DNA from: Syntrophomonadaceae bacterium
GTDB taxonomy: Bacteria > Bacillota > Dethiobacteria > DTU022
DNA: 8,693 nt
Direction of reading: 5' to 3'
Assembly (NCBI GenBank): GCA_007136055.1
Contig: SLHT01000156.1
Coordinates: 1-8,693 of the forward strand
The translations under genes and the position numbers were made by a program. The first letter of the stretch is position 1. The number at the start of each line of letters is the position of its first letter. The notes under the pieces are model-generated. The model had not been told where the DNA came from, ran no database searches, and was given only the letters and a program-made list of their open reading frames with translations. Positions 1-6,467 of the stretch are shown one piece after another.

Positions 1-420
1 ATACTGGCAATATTCCTCGTTGTCTAAAAAATGATAAGCCTGACCAAATAGATGTGTTTGCACCTTGCGGCAGGTGTAACCGCCATATTCCTTAACAAAC
101 CGGTCCCAATATATTCGCACCAGAGGACCCGGACGACGCAGCATGCCGATATCAGCAAAATCATCTCGCGAACGGCCGAAAAAATAGCTGATGATCAAGA
201 CCCCGGCGCTGAAAGCCCCACAGGGTCCTTCGATTGTTGAAGCGATTCCGCCTGAAAATGAAGTTGCCGCTTTAAATAGAGCATTGTTGACGGGGAAATA
301 ATCCTGGATGGCGCCGACGACACACTGCGCACAACCGTCATAACGCTGTTCATATTCATAGCCGCGCTTGTAAACATCCTGCATTATTTTTTCTTTATTG
401 ACTTTTGGCCTGGTATCCAC
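1..420 (-). CDS. C_GCAxxG_C_C family redox-type protein, C-terminus cut by window edge
   Basis: I translated this frame by hand; 140 codons are present and the stop lies beyond the left edge. The protein matches the C_GCAxxG_C_C (PF09719-like) family of small cysteine-rich proteins, presumed redox-active but without an established reaction. Visible features are YDGCAQCVVGA (Cys30 and Cys33, an added CxxC), a Gly-rich FSGGIAS stretch, GPCGAFSAG (Cys67), GGYTC (Cys117) and Cys138, which fits the spaced-cysteine pattern. I chose GTG at 420 because AAGGAGTGAT lies 8 nt upstream of it. An in-frame ATG at 426 is only 2 nt from the GGAG core and so is less likely, though possible. It follows holA by 48 bp on the same strand and is probably the distal gene of the trk-holA unit, perhaps with its own promoter. 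Family assignment is fairly sure; function is unknown. Confidence 0.8.
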   Translation of the reverse strand, partial: MDTRPKVNKEKIMQDVYKRGYEYEQRYDGCAQCVVGAIQDYFPVNNALFKAATSFSGGIASTIEGPCGAFSAGVLIISYFFGRSRDDFADIGMLRRPGPLVRIYWDRFVKEYGGYTCRKVQTHLFGQAYHFLDNEEYCQY

Positions 421-467
421 ATACATCACTCCTTAACTAATCCTGTGCCCTGACTCTTGTTGTTTCA

Positions 468-497
468 ATTATACACTACTGTGGAAAGTACTTTGAA
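468..497 (-). promoter_or_regulatory. Candidate internal promoter for the C_GCAxxG_C_C gene
   Basis: On the minus strand TTCAAA (492-497) is followed after 18 nt by a perfect TATAAT (468-473), overlapping the last codons and stop of holA. A transcript would start near 460, about 40 nt before the GTG start at 420. The -35 matches only 4 of 6 consensus positions and TATAAT can occur by chance in AT-rich sequence, so this is a weak inference. Confidence 0.3.
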
Positions 498-1560
498 TAT
501 ACTCGATCCTGTTGATAATCAATTTAAGAGCCTGGGAAGGTTCGATGCGGCCGGTTTTAATCTGCTGATCCGCTTTCTGCAGGGCAAGCAGTACTTCCTC
601 CAGGACGTATCTGCTATATGAAGCGGCCTGTTCCCTTAGCTTACGGGCAACAAAAGGGTGCACTTCTAAAGAAGATACGAACTCGTTCTGGGGCAAGCCG
701 TCTTCCATCAAACAGTGCGCCTGCAAAAGCAGACGATAGTGGCGAACCAGCATGAAAAATATTAAAAGCGGCTTTTCGCGCCTTCTTAAGAGCAGATCCA
801 ACAAATCATGTGCTCCGACCATATTACCTTCCGCCATGGAATCGGACAGCTTGAAAACATCGCCCTGGATATCTCCGGAAAAAAGATCTTCTACTATCTT
901 AACAGTAATGATATTGTGATCTTCACCCAGGTAAGTGCTGTATTTTTCCAGTTCGTTGGAAAGGTAATGCAGGTTCTGCTCACCCGCCGCAAGCAACCTT
1001 TCCAGGGCAGGACGCTCGATATTTTTACCCAGTTTAGAAACTTTGTTCCTGATCCAGGCTGACAGGGCTTCCCCTTTCAGGGGGCTACATTCAACGACTG
1101 CCCCATTTTTCTCGATCAACTTAAATAGCCGCTTACGGCGATCTACTTTAGAAGCAAGAAATATAAGGATACTATCCGGGTTGCCCGGACAGGCCTGTTT
1201 TAGATAGTTTTCCAAAAGATCGCTGTCGCTCTTTACCCGGCTATCCTGCGGATCCTTTTCTTCAGGCTGATTTTTTTCTTCCCTTTTTCCCGGCGGAACA
1301 AGATAGGGGGGGTTATCTACAATCAACAGGCGGCGCTCGGAAAATAGTCCCGATTCTCCGAGCCTTGCTAACACCTCCTCCAAGCTGAAAGCGTTTCCTG
1401 CCAATTTTTCCTGGCCAAACTCACAATCCTGAACGAGAAAGCTAGCAGCCACCTGATTAATAAGCTCTTCCTGCAGATATTTCTCTTCCCCATAAAAAAG
1501 GTAAACAGGCGCAAAACTACCCTGCTTAATCTTATTCATAAAAGCCCGGTAAGAAAGCAT
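469..1560 (-). CDS. holA: DNA polymerase III subunit delta (clamp loader)
   Basis: This encodes a 363-residue delta subunit, the part of the clamp-loader complex that opens the beta sliding clamp during chromosome replication. The N-terminal domain has the typical YLFYGEEKYLQEELI segment (about residues 20-34). An AAA-like fold follows to about residue 155, then a lid region (about 160-225) and a helical C-terminal collar domain (about 226-355, with DVFKLSDSMAEGN and the ending QALKLIINRI). A charged insertion at about 91-113, rich in Lys and Glu, makes the protein slightly longer than the usual 330-345 residues. The ATG start is 4 bp after the trkH stop, and the AAAGGA ribosome site lies inside the final trkH codons, so translation is probably coupled to trkH. 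Delta sequences diverge quickly, but the overall pattern is clear. The coupling to potassium transport genes is probably positional rather than functional. Confidence 0.92.
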   Translation of the reverse strand: MLSYRAFMNKIKQGSFAPVYLFYGEEKYLQEELINQVAASFLVQDCEFGQEKLAGNAFSLEEVLARLGESGLFSERRLLIVDNPPYLVPPGKREEKNQPEEKDPQDSRVKSDSDLLENYLKQACPGNPDSILIFLASKVDRRKRLFKLIEKNGAVVECSPLKGEALSAWIRNKVSKLGKNIERPALERLLAAGEQNLHYLSNELEKYSTYLGEDHNIITVKIVEDLFSGDIQGDVFKLSDSMAEGNMVGAHDLLDLLLRRREKPLLIFFMLVRHYRLLLQAHCLMEDGLPQNEFVSSLEVHPFVARKLREQAASYSRYVLEEVLLALQKADQQIKTGRIEPSQALKLIINRIEYIQSTFHSSV

Positions 1561-1564
1561 ATGG

Positions 1565-3040
1565 TTATCCTTTCATGATTACATTTCTTATCCAGAGACG
1601 TCTTGATTCAGGTAAAAATATTACAAGAACTGTGTAAATTTCAAGACGTCCGACAACCATCATCACGGTTAAAAGCAGCTGACCCGCAGGCGGAATAACC
1701 CGATAAGTTTCTGTCGGACCCACCCCACCGAGCCCGGGGCCCACATTACCGATTGTTGCCGCAACAGCAGAAAAGGCTGTCTCTAAATCCAGCCCCATAA
1801 AAGCCAGGGCCAGGGTCGCCAGGGCGGTAAGAGTAATATAAATGAACCCAAAACCCATCACGGGGCGCAGTACTTCGTCACTGACATGCTGCTGCCCCAT
1901 CTTAACCGTAGATATTGCCGAAGGGTGTATAACCTGGCGAAGTTCGCGCAGGGCATATTTAAACATCAACATCCAGCGCACCTGTTTAATAGAACCTCCT
2001 GTTGAACCGCCGCAGGCGCCAAAAAACATCATAAGCAGCAAAAAAAGCCGGGAAAAGCTGGGCCAGGCATCAAAATCAACCGTGACATAACCCGTTGTAG
2101 TAGTAATAGAAACCACCTGGAAAGCGCTCTGGCGCAGGAAAGTGAAAAAATCTCCTGTCCCAAACTCGTAGGTATTGATTGTAACAAGAATTATGCCCGC
2201 TGCAATTAACGCCAAGTAAAAACGCAGTTCAGGGTTTTTAAATATATTTAAGTCACCCCGAATAAGGCGGAAATAGAGAGCAAAGTTGATCCCGGCAAAG
2301 AGCATAAAGAAGATAATCACAACTTCAGCCAGGGGGTTATTGAAGGCAGCAATACTGGCGTTATAGGTTGAAAACCCACCGGTGGGCATGGTGGTAAAGG
2401 CATGGCTTAGTGAATCGTAAAAGCTGAGCCCACTGAGCATTAGAAGCAGTAACTGAGCCAGGGTTAAGGCTACGTAAATCATCCAGAGCCGGCGAGCGGT
2501 TTCTACAACCCGCGGCACAACTCTTTCTGCTACGGGACCCGGAATTTCAGCTTTAAACATGGTCATACTACGAAAACCGAAACGGGGCAGTATGGCCAGG
2601 AAGAGAACAATAATACCCATACCGCCCAACCACTGGGTAAAACTGCGCCAGAGAAGTATCCCACGGGGCAAAACTTCTATATCTTCAATCAATGTGGCCC
2701 CTGTGGTGGTAAAACCCGAAATAGATTCAAAGAAAGCATGCAGAAAGTTACCTTCAAAAACACCGTAAAAATGATAAGGCAGGGCACCAAAGATGCCTGC
2801 GGCAAACCAGGCCATAGTGACGAGGGTAAAGTTTTCAACTATACTAAGTTCTTTCCCCTTTGAGGGGGAAAAGAACCAGAAAAATAAACCGCCAACTAAG
2901 GTTGTTAATAGTACTGCCAGTAAAAAAGCAGTTCTATCCGGACCCTGCTCACCTACAGACCAGAGGGCTGACATAAACATGGCCAGGGCCAAAAACAGGA
3001 TCAGTATACCGATCAGGTAAAATATACGCAAGCGACGCAC
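1565..3040 (-). CDS. trkH: TrkH-family potassium uptake membrane subunit
   Basis: This 491-residue integral membrane protein is the ion-conducting subunit of a Trk/Ktr-type K+ uptake system, working with the cytosolic TrkA encoded just upstream. It shows the four pore-loop repeats of the SKT superfamily: SGFTTTGAT (109-116), FTTMPTGGFS (215-224), ITTTTGY (312-318) and TIGNVGPG (429-436). Each carries the glycine that lines the single-file filter. The Gly-rich GACGGSTGGSIK (341-352) matches the flexible gating loop between repeats. Many hydrophobic segments lie around these, starting with a membrane helix at about 6-28. The start is GTG at 3040, preceded by GGGAGG about 8 nt upstream; no better start is seen. 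The gap from the trkA stop is 56 bp with no terminator visible, so the two are likely cotranscribed. Full length, no broken motifs. Ion preference (K+ alone, or Na+ coupled) cannot be told from sequence. Confidence 0.95.
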   Translation of the reverse strand: MRRLRIFYLIGILILFLALAMFMSALWSVGEQGPDRTAFLLAVLLTTLVGGLFFWFFSPSKGKELSIVENFTLVTMAWFAAGIFGALPYHFYGVFEGNFLHAFFESISGFTTTGATLIEDIEVLPRGILLWRSFTQWLGGMGIIVLFLAILPRFGFRSMTMFKAEIPGPVAERVVPRVVETARRLWMIYVALTLAQLLLLMLSGLSFYDSLSHAFTTMPTGGFSTYNASIAAFNNPLAEVVIIFFMLFAGINFALYFRLIRGDLNIFKNPELRFYLALIAAGIILVTINTYEFGTGDFFTFLRQSAFQVVSITTTTGYVTVDFDAWPSFSRLFLLLMMFFGACGGSTGGSIKQVRWMLMFKYALRELRQVIHPSAISTVKMGQQHVSDEVLRPVMGFGFIYITLTALATLALAFMGLDLETAFSAVAATIGNVGPGLGGVGPTETYRVIPPAGQLLLTVMMVVGRLEIYTVLVIFLPESRRLWIRNVIMKG

Positions 3041-3096
3041 GGTTTAACCCTCCCTGCCTGTTAGAGGCCTATCCGCCGTTCTCTCCGGCAATGTGA

Positions 3097-4503
3097 TCAG
3101 TCTTCTTCGATATGAATCAACTTATTGCGAAGATATTCCCTGTCTTCTTTTGCTGATGCAGGGGCAAAATAGCGATCAAGTTTTGCGCTGACGCTGGGTA
3201 TGGCAAATATAACCAGGTGATCGTCAGGCAGCAATAACGTGTTGCCATTGGGAATAATCACCTCTTCATTGCGAACGATAGAACCGATCAGCATACCGCG
3301 CGGCAGGTTGGCGGCAGCTATCTTTATATTGACCACCTTAGCCGATTCTGGCAGTATTATTTCAATAACTTCTGCTTTTTCATCCTGCAGTATTGAAAAG
3401 GCAACAATGTCTTCTTTGCGGGTTAACCTGAGGATCTGGGCCGCCGCCAACAGGCGGGGGTTAATGACGCTGTCGATACCCAGAGCATTATAGACAGGCA
3501 CATACTGGGGCTTCATAACTTCACAGATTATTTTTTTAACGCCGAACTGACGGGCCAACAGCGCTGCAACAATGTTATTACGATCGTCACCCGTCGCTGC
3601 AATTACGGCATCGGCCCAGTCGGTATCTTCTTCTTTGAGCATAGCAATCTCGGTAGCATCACCCTGGATCACAAGGGTTTTATCCAGTTCACGACACAAT
3701 TCTTCACAGCGCTCCTCACTTTTTTCAATCAGTTTGACTGTAAAAGACTGCTTGCTATCTTCCAACAGCCGGGCCAGCTGGCGGCCGATCATCCCCCCAC
3801 CGAGAATGCTGACCTGGTTGACCCTCGTTTTTTCATGGTGCAGCATAGAACTGATATCCTTTAAGGTGCGGGATTTTCCAAGCAGGTATACTTTATTCCC
3901 GGGATGAACAATATCACTGCCTCCGGGCACTATGAACTTACCCGTATGATCGCTTATGCCAACGATAATAGCATCAGGGTTGAGGGGTAAATCACACAAG
4001 CGTATCCCCGTAATATCAGCTTCGGAACCGACAACTACCCCGAGCATCATGACCTTGCCGCGGTTAAAATATTCCACTTCCGCTGCATCGGGATAATGAA
4101 GCATCTTCGAAATTTCCATCGCGGCAACACGTTCGGGGTTGATTACGATATCGATACCGAGCTGTTTTGGGGTTAAAACTGATGTATCTCCGGCATAACC
4201 TGAATTACGTATCCGGCAGACTGTAATCGGAACATCATACTGTTTGGCCAGCATACAGGCAATGATGTTTACCTCGTCAACCTGGGTAACGGCAATCATC
4301 ATATCAGCATTTTTTATGTTAGCCTGTTCCAATACAGTGGCATTAGCCCCGTTATCTTCGATAACCATTACATCAAGCGCTTCTTTAAAACGCCTGGCCT
4401 TGATCTCGTTCTTTTCGATGACAACAACATCCTGGGCCTTTTCTGAAAGATTGCGGGCCAGTTCATAGCCAACCCCTCCCCCGCCAACAATTATAATATG
4501 CAT
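3097..4503 (-). CDS. trkA: Trk system potassium uptake protein TrkA (double RCK)
   Basis: This is the 468-residue peripheral gating subunit that binds nucleotides and controls TrkH. It contains two tandem RCK units. The first Rossmann fold begins at residue 1 with GGGGVG (7-12) and the acidic Glu30 that ends the second beta strand; a TrkA_C domain follows at about 140-220. The second Rossmann fold begins near 230 with GGGMIG (235-240) and Glu260, followed by a second TrkA_C domain at about 370-450. Two RCK units in one chain and this length fit TrkA rather than the shorter, single-unit KtrA. The ATG start has AAGGAAGG about 11 nt upstream. It is the first gene of the unit trkA-trkH-holA and is preceded by a strong promoter and a leader with an intrinsic terminator, so its expression is probably set by attenuation. 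All expected motifs are present. Confidence 0.95.
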   Translation of the reverse strand: MHIIIVGGGGVGYELARNLSEKAQDVVVIEKNEIKARRFKEALDVMVIEDNGANATVLEQANIKNADMMIAVTQVDEVNIIACMLAKQYDVPITVCRIRNSGYAGDTSVLTPKQLGIDIVINPERVAAMEISKMLHYPDAAEVEYFNRGKVMMLGVVVGSEADITGIRLCDLPLNPDAIIVGISDHTGKFIVPGGSDIVHPGNKVYLLGKSRTLKDISSMLHHEKTRVNQVSILGGGMIGRQLARLLEDSKQSFTVKLIEKSEERCEELCRELDKTLVIQGDATEIAMLKEEDTDWADAVIAATGDDRNNIVAALLARQFGVKKIICEVMKPQYVPVYNALGIDSVINPRLLAAAQILRLTRKEDIVAFSILQDEKAEVIEIILPESAKVVNIKIAAANLPRGMLIGSIVRNEEVIIPNGNTLLLPDDHLVIFAIPSVSAKLDRYFAPASAKEDREYLRNKLIHIEED

Positions 4504-4526
4504 TACCAGAACAACCTTCCTTTCAG

Positions 4527-4556
4527 AAAAAAAAGAGACAGCGGCTACGCTGCCTC
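4527..4556 (-). terminator. Intrinsic terminator within the trkA leader (attenuator)
   Basis: On the minus strand a 9-bp stem GAGGCAGCG / CGCTGTCTC (4548-4556 with 4535-4543, one G-U pair) closes a 4-nt loop and is followed by eight T residues (4527-4534). It ends 23 nt before the trkA start codon and downstream of the only good promoter in the gap. It would therefore stop trkA transcription rather than end the preceding gene. Read-through would need an alternative fold (see the leader entry). Confidence 0.85.
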
Positions 4557-4681
4557 ATCAGGGAGAAAAATTTGAAAGCAAATTTATTCATGACCGCCAG
4601 CCCGCCAGTCTCCTGATCGGAAAACCTGAGGCTGGGCAGACCCTTCTTATGACAGGAATGCCCGAAACGATCTTGTGAACT
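4527..4681 (-). promoter_or_regulatory. Structured 5' leader of trkA; candidate riboswitch or attenuator of unrecognised class
   Basis: The predicted transcript has about 178 nt before trkA. Beyond the terminator I see these pairings in minus-strand sense. ATCAGGAGA pairs with TCTCCCTGAT (4609-4617 with 4557-4566, one bulged C), directly abutting the terminator stem. An AAATTTG/CAAATTT hairpin lies inside it (4568-4585). CCAGCC pairs with GGCTGG (4630-4635 with 4597-4602), and GGGCA with TGCCC (4659-4663 with 4634-4638). GCCTCA (4627-4632) can instead pair with TGAGGC (4552-4557), which includes the terminator's 5' arm and so could act as antiterminator; this excludes the CCAGCC pairing. Such competing helices are the hallmark of attenuation. 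Cyclic-di-AMP and Na+ riboswitches are known before transport genes of this kind, but I could not find the cyclic-di-AMP (ydaO) conserved segments here. The ligand is unknown. Confidence 0.6.
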
Positions 4682-4687
4682 TCTTTT

Positions 4688-4716
4688 ATTATATACTATC
4701 AACAGGTCGATGACAA
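4688..4716 (-). promoter_or_regulatory. Sigma-A type promoter of the trkA-trkH-holA unit
   Basis: On the minus strand TTGTCA (4711-4716, five of six consensus bases) is separated by exactly 17 nt from a perfect TATAAT (4688-4693). Transcription would start near 4681. It is the best promoter match in the window and lies 50 bp past the stop of the preceding FAH-family gene, so the trk unit can be expressed independently of that gene. Confidence 0.8.
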
Positions 4717-4765
4717 CACCATTTTCATTAAAATAAGCACATAATTTTTTTATCGGATTGAGACT

Positions 4766-5542
4766 TTAATCCATGCTCGTAACTGTATTTTCCAGAACCC
4801 CGATCCCATCTATGGCAACTGCGAAACGGTCTCCGAGACTTAGTAATCCGATGCCTGAAGGGGTTCCGGTTAAGATTACGTCACCCGGAAGCAGAGTCAT
4901 GCACCCGGATACAAATTCAATTATAGCGGCCACTTTAAAATAATGATCAGCAGTCGGAGCTTCCTGAACCAGCTTCCCGTTTAAATACCCCCTCACTATT
5001 AAGCTTTCGGGATCTTCTATACCGGTTTCAATAACGGGACCCAGGGGACAAAAAGTATCAAAGCTTTTAGCATAAGTCCATTGACCTTCTTTTGGTTGCT
5101 TATCGCGGGCAGTCACATCATTGGCACAGGTGTAGCCGATAACATAATCCAGGGCTTCTTCAGCTCTTACCCGGTAAGTCCGCCGGCCGATAACAACTCC
5201 CAGTTCAGCCTCATAATCGACGCGCTTGCTCTGGGGCGGGCAAATGATCGGCTCGCCTGTCCCGATTACTGAAGTCGACGGTTTAAGAAATATGATCGGC
5301 TTCTTCGGCAGGTCGTGGTTCATTTCCTCGGCGTGAGAACGGTAATTCAGGCCAAGGCAGATTACTTTTGAGGGCAGACAGGGAGCCAGAAGTTTAACTG
5401 CGTCAACTTCAAACTGTCGCCCGGTCTCAAATAGCTGCCTGATGCTCCAATCCGGATCGGGATCATTTAATTCAACAATGGTCCCATCTTCCAGTTTTCC
5501 AAAGCGCACAACCTGATTATCAAGAAAGCGAACCAGCTTCAA
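4766..5542 (-). CDS. Fumarylacetoacetate hydrolase (FAH) family protein
   Basis: This 258-residue protein belongs to the FAH superfamily of Mg2+/Mn2+ enzymes that hydrolyse, hydrate or decarboxylate beta-keto or acylpyruvate-type acids. The N-terminal part (1-55) is the short small domain, MKLVRF...GKLEDGTI. The catalytic domain starts at KVICLGLNYRSHAEE (59-73, with His70). The metal ligands are visible in DYEAELG (Glu111, Glu113) and CANDVTARD (Asp142), and the substrate loop is TGTPSGIG (225-232). The start is TTG at 5542. An in-frame stop lies five codons further upstream, no ATG or GTG intervenes, and GAGGGG sits 5 nt before the TTG. A rubrerythrin terminator precedes it and no clear promoter was found in the roughly 75 bp between. 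There is no intrinsic terminator after it. The exact substrate cannot be read from sequence; 2-hydroxyhepta-2,4-diene-1,7-dioate isomerase, acylpyruvase and oxaloacetate tautomerase are alternatives. Confidence 0.92.
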   Translation of the reverse strand: MKLVRFLDNQVVRFGKLEDGTIVELNDPDPDWSIRQLFETGRQFEVDAVKLLAPCLPSKVICLGLNYRSHAEEMNHDLPKKPIIFLKPSTSVIGTGEPIICPPQSKRVDYEAELGVVIGRRTYRVRAEEALDYVIGYTCANDVTARDKQPKEGQWTYAKSFDTFCPLGPVIETGIEDPESLIVRGYLNGKLVQEAPTADHYFKVAAIIEFVSGCMTLLPGDVILTGTPSGIGLLSLGDRFAVAIDGIGVLENTVTSMD

Positions 5543-5616
5543 AAAAACCCCTCTTCAACTTTTATCATTAACATATTCTACATCAGAGGCTACTGAAATA
5601 CTATAAAACTATCCTG

Positions 5617-5650
5617 AAAAAAAGGAACTCAGTCATATAGACCGGATTCC
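5617..5650 (-). terminator. Intrinsic terminator of the rubrerythrin gene
   Basis: Just after the rubrerythrin stop, the minus strand reads GGAATCCGGTC, a 5-nt loop, then GACTGAGTTCC (5624-5650), followed by seven T residues (5617-5623). The 11 opposed positions give eight Watson-Crick pairs, two G-U pairs and one C-A mismatch. This suggests rubrerythrin is transcribed alone and the FAH-family gene is not simply its operon partner. Confidence 0.75.
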
Positions 5651-5660
5651 ACAGCTATTT

Positions 5661-6233
5661 CTACCAATTCTCACAGACAACTTCAAAGTGGGCCTGGGGA
5701 TGGTTACAAGAAGGGCAAAGATCAGGAGCCTCCAGTCCTTCCTGAACATAACCACAATTTCGACAGAACCATCGTTGCCCATTATCCTTCTTAAAAACAG
5801 TACCCTTTTCTATATTGTTCATCAAGCCCAGGTAGCGCTTTTCATGTTGTTTTTCAGCTACGGCAATTGACTCAAAAATATCGGCTATTTCATTGAAACC
5901 CTCTTCCCGGGCTGCTTTGGCAAAACCGGGGTACATGTCAGTCCATTCGTAATTTTCACCACCAGCAGCTTCTTTCAGGTTTTCCAAAGTGGTGCCGATA
6001 ACACCGGCCGGAAAAGCAGCCTGAATTTCAACTTCGCCACCCTCTAAAAGCTTAAAGAGCCTCTTGGCATGTTCTTTTTCCTGGTTTGCAGTCTCTTCAA
6101 AAATTGCGGAAATCTGCACAAAACCGTCTTTTTTAGCCTGGCTGGCAAAATAAGTGTAACGATTCCGGGCCTGCGATTCTCCGGCAAAAGCTGTTAAGAT
6201 GTTTTTTTCCGTTTTTGTTCCTTTTAATTTCAT
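5661..6233 (-). CDS. rbr: Rubrerythrin (non-haem diiron peroxidase)
   Basis: This 190-residue cytoplasmic protein reduces hydrogen peroxide to water using a diiron centre fed by a rubredoxin-like Fe(Cys)4 site, a standard oxidative-stress defence in anaerobes. The N-terminal ferritin-like four-helix bundle (about 1-145) carries the ligand positions Glu19 (AGESQARNRY), Glu52 and His55 (QEKEH), Glu93 and Glu96 (GGENYEW), and Glu127 (AEKQHEKRY). The C-terminal rubredoxin-like domain (about 153-190) has CRNC (157-160) and CPSC (173-176). Length and order match classical two-domain rubrerythrin with nothing missing. The ATG start has an AGAAGGAG ribosome site with an unusually long gap of 13 nt; no alternative in-frame start lies nearer. 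It is divergent from ilvC and is followed by its own terminator. I found no convincing PerR box upstream, so its regulation is open. Confidence 0.97.
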   Translation of the reverse strand: MKLKGTKTEKNILTAFAGESQARNRYTYFASQAKKDGFVQISAIFEETANQEKEHAKRLFKLLEGGEVEIQAAFPAGVIGTTLENLKEAAGGENYEWTDMYPGFAKAAREEGFNEIADIFESIAVAEKQHEKRYLGLMNNIEKGTVFKKDNGQRWFCRNCGYVQEGLEAPDLCPSCNHPQAHFEVVCENW

Positions 6234-6396
6234 TATTATAGCAACACTCCTTCTATAAATTTATTCCGGTTTATTAATTCAGCCAGGGTCCTTATTATTA
6301 TTATTTGATTAAGAAACTAAAATCCCTGCATCTAGTTGTTATTTTTCTGAACTTATTTATTCAATAGAAACTATTTTTATTTTGTGGTTATAAGTC

Positions 6397-6408
6397 CCTG
6401 CCGGCAGG
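6397..6408. promoter_or_regulatory. Perfect 12-bp palindrome at the ilvC -35 position; candidate operator
   Basis: CCTGCCGGCAGG is self-complementary over all 12 bases and GC-rich in an otherwise AT-rich stretch. It lies 9 bp before the ilvC -10 box, where the -35 element should be, and no consensus-like -35 hexamer is present. That placement suggests a binding site for a dimeric regulator. Which regulator, and whether it activates or represses, is not known. Confidence 0.45.
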
Positions 6409-6417
6409 AAATTGGAT

Positions 6418-6423
6418 TATAAT
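6418..6423 (+). promoter_or_regulatory. Probable -10 element of ilvC
   Basis: A perfect TATAAT lies 44 bp before the ilvC ATG. With 16-18 bp spacing the -35 position would fall on TCCCTG or its neighbours, which do not resemble TTGACA, and there is no TGn extension. The promoter may therefore need an activator. Expected start site is near 6430. Confidence 0.5.
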
Positions 6424-6424
6424 A

Positions 6425-6451
6425 GCTAATAAGTTTAGTTATTATATTAGC
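6425..6451. repeat. Inverted repeat over the predicted ilvC start site
   Basis: GCTAATA (6425-6431) and TATTAGC (6445-6451) form perfect 7-bp arms around 13 bp, ending just before the ilvC ribosome site GGGAGG (6453-6458, 9 nt from ATG). The predicted transcription start falls in the left arm, so the repeat is more likely a DNA operator than a full RNA hairpin. Chance occurrence in AT-rich DNA is possible. Confidence 0.35.
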
Positions 6452-6467
6452 AGGGAGGATTTTATCA

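Larger units (their letters stand above)
6234..6467. other. Divergent rbr-ilvC intergenic region
   Basis: This 234-bp AT-rich region holds both upstream regions. The ilvC side (6395-6467) carries a -10 box, a perfect palindrome and a second inverted repeat, listed separately. The rbr side (6234-6394) contains a short TAA repeat run (about 6291-6305). Its best promoter-like match is a poor one, TTGAAT (6359-6364) 17 nt before TAACAA (6336-6341) on the minus strand. I see no T-box leader, riboswitch or open reading frame of note. Confidence 0.6.

Noticed and set aside
195..377. Open frame of 60 codons on the minus strand
   Set aside because: It lies out of frame within the C_GCAxxG_C_C gene, which has a ribosome site and family motifs.
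4504..4765. Cyclic-di-AMP (ydaO-yuaA) riboswitch call for the trkA leader
   Set aside because: The gene context fits, but the conserved segments I remember for that class are not visible. I kept the neutral label of structured leader.
4751..4768. Terminator after the FAH-family gene (GGATT / AATCC)
   Set aside because: A 5-bp stem with an 8-nt loop, and on the coding strand it is followed by A residues rather than T residues.
6234..6394. PerR-type box upstream of rubrerythrin
   Set aside because: The region is AT-rich with TAA repeats, but no stretch matches the 7-1-7 TTATAAT-N-ATTATAA palindrome well enough.
6234..6467. T-box or other leader RNA before ilvC
   Set aside because: The predicted start leaves under 40 nt of leader, and no AGGGTGG-ACCGCG-type core is present.
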